The translations under genes and the position numbers were made by a program. From Fenollaria sporofastidiosus (lineage in GTDB: Bacteria; Bacillota; Clostridia; Tissierellales; Peptoniphilaceae), in the NCBI RefSeq assembly GCF_943169635.2, contig NZ_OW968186.1, positions 1,364,001-1,428,000 of the forward strand: a stretch of 64,000 bases of DNA, written 5' to 3'. The stretch's first letter is position 1; the number at the start of each line of letters is the position of its first letter. Shown here piece after piece: positions 57,272 through 64,000 of this stretch. The notes under the pieces are model-generated. The model had not been told where the DNA came from. It saw only the letters and a list, made by a program, of their open reading frames with translations, and did not search any database.

Positions 57272-57790
57272 CTTAACCTCCTATATGTGAAATTTTCTTT
57301 CGTATATACAACAAGTGGCACTATAACTAAACAAGCTGTTATGCTTAATAGTGACGCAACTAAGTTAACTTTAAGCACTCTATCGATATTGTATATGTGC
57401 ACTATATTTGATAAAATAAGCGCTATTATATAGCTTGACACCTTGGCTATGAGTAAAGAAACAAGTAGAGAGAATATGTAAGATATACCAAACTTTACAT
57501 GACTGAGGTATCCTATAGCATAGCCAAAACTAATTTCTATAAATAGCATAAGTGTTTTTATATCAAGGTTTAAATTTTTCTATATAATAAATTTAGTATA
57601 AAATAAGTATAACGCTAGGAAACGAGAATTTTATATCTAGTGTAAATACAGCTATATATAAATAACAGTATTGCTAGATATCGTTAAAGCCTTTGTCCAG
57701 CTTGAGTAACGCAAAATTCATGGCTAGACTTAGGGCTATAAGGACTACACTTATCATTATATCTAAAGCATTATCTTTAATAAATTTCAT
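57268..57790 (-). pseudogene. Unrecognised multi-pass membrane protein, frameshifted
   Basis: About 170 residues after repair. The ATG at 57790 has AAGGAAAG upstream and begins MKFIKDNALDIMISVVLIAL, continuing after repair as LAILLFIYSCIYTRYKI; the last 93 codons are intact, starting MLFIEISFGYAIGYLSHVKF. Five or so hydrophobic helices, no conserved motif recognised. Breaks near 57675, 57620 and 57580. It overlaps the CYTH gene and the amidohydrolase. A small ECF-type substrate component is possible by size only. Confidence 0.45.
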
Positions 57791-58316
57791 TATGATCTTT
57801 CCTTAATTCATTAATATTTTCGTTGTAATATTCTTTCTATCGATATTAAATTCTTTTATTATCTCTTCAAGTTTTCATCGTTCTTTACTTCAATTTCAAG
57901 ATAAGGCCTGTCAAAAGTTTCTTTGTCAAATTCATCAAAATCAAAGCGAGCACCCTTATATAGATATGAGTCTCTTTATAGTCCACTTTTCAGGAATAAT
58001 TCCAAGCATTTCGAAAATTTCTAAGATTGCGTCCTTATCTTTAATCTCACTGTAATCTCCTTTGAGTTACGTAGCCCACCGCTATCCTTTCCTCTTATCT
58101 TATATGTCAAGTAAAAGTCTTCTTATTATCTTTATCCACTTCTCTTAGTCTTAATAGAGATTTTAATAAATTTGTCTTAGAATCTATATCGCATTTCAGT
58201 ATATAATTAACTTGCTTTTCTTCACCTAAATATTGTGCACCCTTAGATGAAAGTTCTCCTTTTAAAGCATCTAAGTCAAGATTAAAAACCTTGACTTCTT
58301 TTTCTCTTTCAATCAT
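57777..58316 (-). pseudogene. CYTH domain protein (class IV adenylate cyclase / triphosphatase-like), frameshifted
   Basis: About 180 residues. The CYTH signature ExExK is present at the start (MIEREKEVKVFNL), followed by LSSKGAQYLGEEKQVNYIL and LLRLREVD. After breaks near 58115 and 58060-57960, the conserved end appears: FDFDEFDKETFDRPYLEIEVK. The stop is taken at 57777 (ELRKDHNEIY) but could be at 57803 in another frame. CYTH proteins hydrolyse triphosphates or make cAMP; which applies here cannot be said. The ATG overlaps the nagB stop. Confidence 0.7.
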
Positions 58317-59046
58317 TATTTTATTACTAGACTCGCTAGTTTTTCATCTATGATTACAGTAACGTCTTGATGCAAGTTTAGTAGTGAAACAGGAACCTTA
58401 GATGATATCTTTTAGAATTTAAAAGATAATCTATGGCAAAACTCTTTTGTGAGCCGCTTGCAATCAAAACTATCTTCTTCGCTTTGAATATAGATCCAAC
58501 ACCCATTGTTATGGCAAACTTAGGAACATCATCGATGTCATCAAAGAATCTTGAGTTTGCAACTCTTGTTGATTCTGAAAGTTCTTGCACATATGTTACA
58601 GCGCTTAAGTCATCACCTGGCTCATTGAAGCCAATGTGGCCATTTTTGCCAACGCCTAAAACTTGTAAGTCAATCTCATAATGCGATAGCATCTCTTCGT
58701 ATTCTTTAGCTGCCTTATCTAACTCATGATTTTCTGCATGAGGTATGTGTGTGTTCTTTTTATCAATATTGATATGGTTGAAAAGGTTCTCGTTCATAAA
58801 GTAGTAATAACTAGCTGGGTGATCCTTCTTTAGTCCAACGTACTCATCTAGATTAAAAGTTATTACATCTTTAAAGTCAATTGTTCCTTCTTTATTTGCT
58901 TTTATAAGTTCTTTATACATGCCAATAGGGCTTGATCCTGTTGCCAAACCTAATACACTGTCATGCTTTTCTTGAATTTGTTTAATAAATATTTGAGCAG
59001 CTTCTCTACTCATTTCGTCGTAATCTTTGCATACTATAACTTTCAT
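58316..59046 (-). CDS. nagB: Glucosamine-6-phosphate deaminase (frameshift near 3' end)
   Basis: Converts glucosamine-6-phosphate to fructose-6-phosphate and ammonia. Active-site phrases are LGLATGSSPIGMYKEL, TFNLDEYVGL and VLGVGKNGHIGFNEPG. As read the protein ends at 58378; repair near 58415 continues SSKVPVSLLNLHQDVTVIID to a stop at 58316, giving about 242 residues, the usual size. The start ATG at 59046 is well placed. Confidence 0.92.
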
Positions 59047-59047
59047 G

Positions 59048-59737
59048 CTAACACCTCTCTATTAATTTAAGTTTAAAATTTAAGTAGTCACTTGATACCA
59101 ATGAGTAGTCTATGCCCTCTATCAAGCCTTCTCGTCTGTACCTATGGCCCCCCGCATGCAAGTGGCCATATATACATTTATATACATTGTGTTCTTTCAT
59201 CAAATCGTGAAACTGATTTGGCTTTAAGTCCATGTTAAATGGCGGGTAGTGAAGCATCACTATAATCTTCTTTGTCTTGTCCGCCTTTTCAAGTGACAAT
59301 GATAACCTAATAAGCTCTCTATCTGTTATCTTCTTATCGTTCTCTTCGTCATACTTATAGTTATCCTCTTGCATCCAGCCTCTTGTTGCGCAGATTGTAA
59401 AGTCTTTATAAGTATACGCATCGTTTTGTAAAAAGTATATGGATTTAAATCCAAAACCATTCATCTTAGATATGCTTGTCCACCAATAATCATGATTACC
59501 CTTACTGATAAGCTTCTTGCCAGGCAATTCATCTATAAATTTTAAATCATCTATAGCCTCAGTAAATCGCATAGCCCATGAAGTATCACCTGGCAGCAAA
59601 ACTAAGTCGTCTTCTTTGACATTCTCAAGCCAGCTTGCCTTAATCTTTTGATCATGGTTTTGCCAGTTGCCACCGAAGATACTCATAGGTTTTAAATCTG
59701 TTGAATCTAAATGTAAATCGCCTATAGCATAAATCAT
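59048..59737 (-). CDS. Metallophosphoesterase (calcineurin-like)
   Basis: A 229-residue two-metal phosphoesterase of the YmdB-unrelated, UDP-like cytosolic type. Metal motifs in order: IGDLHLDS, LLPGDTSWAM, SKGNHDYWW, MLHYPPF and GHLHAGGH. The ATG at 59737 with AGAGGTG is used; an in-frame start nineteen codons earlier lies in the YhaN-like gene. Substrate unknown. It ends one base before nagB. Confidence 0.85.
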   Translation of the reverse strand: MIYAIGDLHLDSTDLKPMSIFGGNWQNHDQKIKASWLENVKEDDLVLLPGDTSWAMRFTEAIDDLKFIDELPGKKLISKGNHDYWWTSISKMNGFGFKSIYFLQNDAYTYKDFTICATRGWMQEDNYKYDEENDKKITDRELIRLSLSLEKADKTKKIIVMLHYPPFNMDLKPNQFHDLMKEHNVYKCIYGHLHAGGHRYRREGLIEGIDYSLVSSDYLNFKLKLIERC

Positions 59738-59747
59738 TTTTTCACCT

Positions 59748-61665
59748 CTATAACTGTATATAATTATAACACAGATTAAGCTCTGAGAGAACACTTTTTT
59801 CGTCTTTACTGCTTGTAAATAATAATACTTGCTTTTCTTTTGCTAAAGAGACAAATACCTTTAACGCGTTCTTCATTCTTGACTCATCAAAGAAGACAAG
59901 GTTTTCATCAAAGATAAGCGCTGACTTTATACCTAGAGCGTCGACTAAGGCAAGTCTTAGGCTTAGGTATGACATGGATAAGACTTGTCTACTAAGGTTT
60001 TCTTCCTCATAAACCATATTCGTATTTTTGTCTTTAAGCATTATCTTGAAGCTCTCATCTAACATAAAGAATTCATACTTATCTGATGAAAACAGATCTA
60101 AGTATTTATTCGCTTCTTTTATTATCTTTGGCATGTAGCTTGTATTAATCTCGGATATTAAACTAGAAAGTATTTCGCTTGCACAACTTAGTGCGCTCTT
60201 TCTTCTATAGAGCTCCTTCATCCTATTCTCTAGCTCATCACGTCTTAGGCTAAGCTCGTATGTTCTTTGTAAAAGAGCGTCATTGTAGTTAAGCTTTGTT
60301 TCTAATTCCTTTAGCTCTAAGTCTAATTTTCTTATCTCTTCATCAGCCTTTCTTATAGAGTAGCCTTTAAACTTTTCATACAAAGTGCCTTTAGTTTTTG
60401 CTAAATAATCAAGGACCTTCTCTTCACTTAGTTCATCAAAATTCTTTTCGCTATATGTTTTAAAAGTTCATCAAAACTTTGTAAATAGTTTTGGCTCATC
60501 TCTTGATCTTTGCTTAGTATATTCACTAATGAAATCATCATCACTAATAATATTATATTTATCTAAAATAGCTTTTTATCAATAATTAATTTTCTCTAAG
60601 CTTATCACTTTTCTTTGCTTTATCAAAATAAAACTTATAGCAAAATTATAAGAAATGCAGCTCCAATATTAAAAGCAATTCCACTTGATTTAATAAAATA
60701 ATATATAAAACTAATTACACTTACTAAAAGAAATGCATATGATAATTTTTGTGCATTTTTCTAGACTCAATATTATTTATTGAATCAATTTTACTATTAA
60801 ATTCAAGAAATTCTTCATAGTCGTCACTAGCAATGTTTTTATCATTTTTAAAAATCTTTCTTTTGCTTTTAAGCTCTTCTGCCTTTAATAAATTCTCTTT
60901 TCGTAATAAGACTTCGCACTCTTGTATTCATTTAAAACTCTTTTCTCATATCTTGCGCTGCATCTTTTTCTTGTTAAGATAGTTCTTTTTATCCAGCATG
61001 TCTATAGTATTTTCTTGTGACGCATATAAGTTTGCTAAATCTCTATCTAGGCTTGCAATCTCATTTTTCAGTCTATAAAGCTCTTTAGTCTTTGCATTCT
61101 CTGTACCAATCATTGCAATTTCATTATCAATATTGCTTTTTGCCTCACTTAAGTTGTACTCAGCTTCATCATTAGTCTTTAGCTTAAGCAAGAGCTCCCT
61201 TATATCGTCAAAGTCATCAAAGTATAGATCTTTCGACTGACTGATATATGTGCTCTCTGTAAAAACATTCCTTGAAAAACCTAATAAGATCTCACCTATA
61301 GACTTGTTAGACTTTGCACTTTCTCTTTTAATATCTTCAGTGATATCAAGACCGTTCTTACTTACAAAGTATGTGTCATTAATAAAGTCTCTATATATCT
61401 CATAAGTTATGCCGCTTTTTATAAATGTCATTTTGCCACTATACTCATTTTTGTTTATGGGTTTATATCTTAGGTAGTCTTTAATCTTAAGCTTTCTCTT
61501 TGTATTTGCCTTATTGACACCAAAGAGCATAAAGGAGATAAAGGCGTGTATAGTAGACTTTCCACTCTCATTTAGCCCATAGATAAGGTTAAATGATTCG
61601 TCAAAGTCTATGTGGTAATTATTAAATTTGCCAAAATTAATTATATCAAGGCTCTTAATCTTCAT
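59748..61665 (-). pseudogene. YhaN-like SMC/Rad50-type ATPase, frameshifted in the middle
   Basis: A long ABC-type ATPase paired with the YhaO-like nuclease. The N-terminal part (239 codons) begins MKIKSLDIINFGKFNNYHID with Walker A YGLNESGKST. The C-terminal part (211 codons) has the signature LSRQVLSMSYLSLRLAL and Walker B ALIFDENLVFFD. Between them (60384-60945) the frame breaks several times, but coiled-coil segments and two adjacent hydrophobic helices (YAFLLVSVISFIYYFI and IAFNIGAAFLIILL) are visible. About 640 residues. SbcCD/YhaNO complexes process DNA ends; the membrane helices inside the coil are a feature of the YhaN branch. Confidence 0.75.
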
Positions 61666-62692
61666 AGTAATTCTCCGTGCTTTGCATTGCTTTAAGTGCT
61701 ATCTTGATTGCTTCTTTTCTAATATCTTCCGGATAAGCCTCTGCCTTCTTTACTATCTTTTGATATATCTCATCTGATATATTGCTTATCTCGCTTAAGT
61801 CATTAATTACTTCAAGATAGTAGAATTTACCTTTAATAAGACTTAATATCCTGTTTATATTTAAATCTGATTGTATGGTGCCCTTAAGATTGATTCTGTA
61901 AAAATTTTTATCTTTATCTGTGATTGCTTCAAACTTCCCTAATATATCTTCAAAGTCATCTTCTTTATTGATAAATATATCTTTTATAATAAATTCTCTT
62001 TGTGCAAATGAAACAAAGTTTACACTTCCTTGGATTATATCAACTTCATAAAAACCATGCTCTCCAAGCTCTTTAAAGTCAAGAGGCTCTAGTGATCCAC
62101 TGTAGTATGCCCCATCCAAAACTTTACCCTTCTTGTGTATGTGTCCTAAGGCTATGTAGTTGAAGCCAGAGTACACAAGTGGACTTATATCAACTTTATA
62201 CTTGCCATCATTTATATCTCCATGAAGGGCTGCTATGTTATACTTATTATGATCTAGCTCTACTCTTTTAATCGCAAAAGCACTCTCTTGATCACTTAAC
62301 CAAGAAGCTCCATATACGCAAACATTCTCACCTATATCCACGCGCTCAAGCGTATCCGTTTTGAATACGTAAAGGTTCTCAGTAAAATTACTAAATAAGT
62401 AATCATCAGTGTAGTAATCGTGGTTACCGCAGGATAAAACAATTTTCCCGTAGTAGCTGTCAATGATCTTCATTAGATGCTTAGTCTCTGTATATGTAAG
62501 TGCATCTCTTTCAAAGAAGTCGCCACTAATAATAATTAAATCGATTTTATTGTCATTGGCATAATTAATAAGCCTTTCAAATGTTATGAAAAGCTCGTTT
62601 TTTCTCTCATCAGATCTTGCTCCTAGCGTCTTATTTTTGTATTTAAAACCCAAATGCAAATCTGCTGTGTGAATAAATTTATTAATATACAT
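61655..62692 (-). CDS. YhaO-like DNA repair exonuclease (SbcD/Mre11 family)
   Basis: A 345-residue calcineurin-like nuclease. Motifs FIHTADLHLGF, ISGDFFERDA, SCGNHDYY, AALHGD and LGHIHKKG give the complete two-metal site. The C-terminal half is the capping and partner-binding region. It overlaps the YhaN-like ATPase by 11 bases, as expected for SbcD-SbcC type pairs. Confidence 0.88.
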   Translation of the reverse strand: MYINKFIHTADLHLGFKYKNKTLGARSDERKNELFITFERLINYANDNKIDLIIISGDFFERDALTYTETKHLMKIIDSYYGKIVLSCGNHDYYTDDYLFSNFTENLYVFKTDTLERVDIGENVCVYGASWLSDQESAFAIKRVELDHNKYNIAALHGDINDGKYKVDISPLVYSGFNYIALGHIHKKGKVLDGAYYSGSLEPLDFKELGEHGFYEVDIIQGSVNFVSFAQREFIIKDIFINKEDDFEDILGKFEAITDKDKNFYRINLKGTIQSDLNINRILSLIKGKFYYLEVINDLSEISNISDEIYQKIVKKAEAYPEDIRKEAIKIALKAMQSTENYYED

Positions 62693-62704
62693 AGCTGTAC
62701 CTTA

Positions 62705-63601
62705 TTATATCAGTCTCTGACATAATCTTTTAATTACGGAGAAATCAAAGTTAAGTGTGTCTTTTTTCTTAAAGATGGAAAAGCTACTTGCTATCTTAAA
62801 CGAAGTCTCTAAGTCATACTTTCTTTCAAAAGCTATGGCAAGTCCAAGAAGCGCCATGTTCTTGTCAATGTGCACATTAATCTTCTTGTCATAATCAAAT
62901 AAGTAGTAGCAATCCTTTGTAAAAATAATCAAATTGTCATTAAATTTAAGAAGTATAATTCTGTCTTTGTCTATAGCCATAAACTTAACAACACTAACTA
63001 CGTCATCAAGTGTCGTAAGTCTTAAGTTAAGTATGTCACTAAGGTCCTTGTAATCCATGGACATAGCGAAGACGTTCGAGTCCATACATAGCTTCATAGT
63101 ACCCTTTGAACTAGAAACAAAAAGTTTCTTCATATATCTATTCGCTACATTGATTAGTCCTTGATAGAAGTCAGGGCTAATATTGTTATCAAAGTCTTCC
63201 ATAAGAAGTGTTACTCTTGTATCGTAGATGATCTCATCAAACTTATCTATGAAGTTAAGTTCATCATCCCTAGTTATGCGAGGAGCATTTTCAATAATTC
63301 TTGTTGTACGTGCTGCTTCTTTTATATCGATAAGTGACCTTGCTTCGTCCTTAATGTTAACTAAGTAGTAATCAGAAAGATACTTCTCCAAATAGTTCCT
63401 ATACTTCATAGCTGCATATCCACCTGCGAATGAAAGCACCTTGTAGTCCTCTTTTAAACTGTGAAAGATTTCACTTGCAAGATAGCTCGAACCATAAAAG
63501 GAGTCACTCATTACATCTGCAGTGTTCTTCGATGCAAGATAAAGCTTATCTAAGCTCAAGGCTTTATATTTAATCAAGTCAGTGTTAAGTAATAAAATCA
63601 T
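62705..63601 (-). CDS. Degenerate PfkB/phosphofructokinase-like protein
   Basis: A 298-residue protein with the outline of 1-phosphofructokinase/LacC ribokinases: an N-terminal sugar-site region (SSYLASEIFHSLKEDYKVLS then FAGGYAAMKYRNYLEKYL), DEARSLIDIKEAARTTRIIE in place of the ETRT motif, and a C-terminal helix NMALLGLAIAFERKYDLE where DTTGAGDAF should stand. The GGKGxN and GAGD motifs, including the catalytic Asp, are missing. It may be inactive or regulatory. The ATG at 63601 with GGAGG is preferred. Family assignment is tentative. Confidence 0.5.
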   Translation of the reverse strand: MILLLNTDLIKYKALSLDKLYLASKNTADVMSDSFYGSSYLASEIFHSLKEDYKVLSFAGGYAAMKYRNYLEKYLSDYYLVNIKDEARSLIDIKEAARTTRIIENAPRITRDDELNFIDKFDEIIYDTRVTLLMEDFDNNISPDFYQGLINVANRYMKKLFVSSSKGTMKLCMDSNVFAMSMDYKDLSDILNLRLTTLDDVVSVVKFMAIDKDRIILLKFNDNLIIFTKDCYYLFDYDKKINVHIDKNMALLGLAIAFERKYDLETSFKIASSFSIFKKKDTLNFDFSVIKRLCQRLI

Positions 63602-63625
63602 CTCTCTACCTCCTCTGCTACTTAT

Positions 63626-63654
63626 ATTATACACTATATTCATAAATATTTCTT
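63626..63654 (-). promoter_or_regulatory. Possible promoter of the PfkB-like/YhaO/YhaN unit
   Basis: TATAAT at 63626-63631 on the minus strand, 25 bases before the ATG; the -35 region (AAGAAA at 63649-63654) is weak. It faces the plus-strand promoter across a gene-free stretch of about 120 bases. Confidence 0.4.
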
Positions 63655-63673
63655 CTAAAATTATAAAAAAAGC

Positions 63674-63702
63674 TTTATTTATGCTATTATTTAGTATATA
63701 AT
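63674..63702 (+). promoter_or_regulatory. Possible promoter of the plus-strand secreted protein
   Basis: TATAAT at 63697-63702 with a poor -35 (TTTATT at 63674-63679), 17-base spacing, on the plus strand 18 bases before the TTG start. Confidence 0.4.
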
Positions 63703-63720
63703 ATAGCCGAGGTGATTAAT

Positions 63721-64000
63721 TTGTCGAAGAAATTATTCTCTTTTTTATTGCTCATTTGTATAATGCTTACAAGTGCAAATGTATATGCAAGTGATAAAAC
63801 AGATGAGGGTGACGATACTAATAAGAATGCAAGCTTCTCATTCAATTATGATCTTGCAATAAAAAATGTCAATATAGTTAATCCAGCAAGAAACGAAATT
63901 TTATATAAATATAACATCGCTATTAGTGGAGGAAAAATTAAAGTAATCACTAAGGGTGATGTAAAGGCAAACAGAGTTATAGATGGTGAAGGTGCAATGC
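63721..64000 (+). CDS. Secreted amidohydrolase-like protein, partial (runs off right edge)
   Basis: The only plus-strand gene. A TTG at 63721 with GAGGTGA upstream starts SKKLFSFLLLICIMLTSANVYA, a signal peptide with an Ala-x-Ala-type cleavage site. After a short acidic spacer comes YDLAIKNVNIVNPARNEILY, then NIAISGGKIKVI and RVIDGEGAM, the beta-sandwich start of amidohydrolases such as D-aminoacylase or dihydroorotase-like enzymes. The metal ligands are beyond the edge, so the specific enzyme is not known. 93 codons visible. Confidence 0.65.
   Translation, partial: MSKKLFSFLLLICIMLTSANVYASDKTDEGDDTNKNASFSFNYDLAIKNVNIVNPARNEILYKYNIAISGGKIKVITKGDVKANRVIDGEGAM

Noticed and set aside
1..64000. 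CRISPR arrays, insertion sequences, tRNA or rRNA genes, prophage genes
   Set aside because: I looked for regular repeats, transposase or integrase motifs and tRNA-like cloverleaf sequences and found none that I could support.

Overview
The window is about 64 kb of a low-GC (about one third G+C) anaerobic Gram-positive (Bacillota) chromosome. Gene content and order suggest a Clostridia/Tissierellia lineage, perhaps Peptoniphilaceae: rpmE-yqhQ-prmC-prfA, cdd-era-recO-glyQS-ppsR-dgt-dnaG-rpoD, floA-phoH-ybeY-type order, and a PEP/pyruvate dikinase with its regulator. This placement is inference, not a marker match. Almost every gene is on the minus strand, with short overlaps between neighbours (often 4-14 bases). 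Only the last, incomplete gene at the right edge is on the plus strand.

Layout, low to high coordinate (transcription runs right to left). 1-6.5 kb: a partial Rossmann oxidoreductase, a BaiN-like flavoprotein, sirtuin, uracil permease, prfA, prmC, yqhQ, rpmE. 6.5-10.8 kb: ispA, xseB, xseA, nusB, an Asp23 protein, an acidic CD1247-type protein, efp. 10.8-17.3 kb: a compact ComG-like type IV pilus/competence operon (ATPase, platform protein, major pilin, short prepilin peptidase, three minor prepilins and three proteins I do not recognise). 17.3-21 kb: U32 peptidase, O-methyltransferase, mltG, queT and the RNase P RNA. 21-32.3 kb: nif3-like, trmK, rpoD, dnaG, dgt, ppsR, glyS, glyQ, recO, era, cdd, all apparently driven by one strong promoter in front of cdd. 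32.3-36.4 kb: ybeY, phoH, a small membrane protein, floA, nfeD, yajC. 36.4-42 kb: tgt, queA, spoIID-like, ruvB, ruvA, ruvC, with a good promoter before ruvC. 42-49 kb: a CBS-ACT protein with an unfamiliar N-terminal region, macro-domain protein, pepT, ogt, ppdK and a second, half-length PpsR-like protein. 49-55 kb: purL, purD, trpS. 55-63.6 kb: zinc peptidase, MTA/SAH deaminase-like amidohydrolase, small membrane protein, CYTH protein, nagB, phosphoesterase, a YhaN-YhaO (SbcCD-like) pair, and a degenerate PfkB-like protein.

A dominant property of the sequence is single-base indels. About thirty genes, including essential ones (dnaG, glyQ, glyS, era, rpmE, phoH), are split between frames. Where I could reconstruct the join, most fall at A/T runs and are repaired by adding or removing one base. 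This looks like homopolymer error in the read technology rather than gene decay, so I give the full repaired extents and treat most broken genes as probably intact in the organism.

I did not find a clear new defence, mobile or biosynthetic system, CRISPR array, IS element or tRNA. The most unusual items are the half-length PpsR paralogue with its own promoter beside ppdK, the reduced pilus operon whose ATPase carries Asn after the Walker A Lys, the CBS-ACT N-terminal extension and the degenerate PfkB protein.
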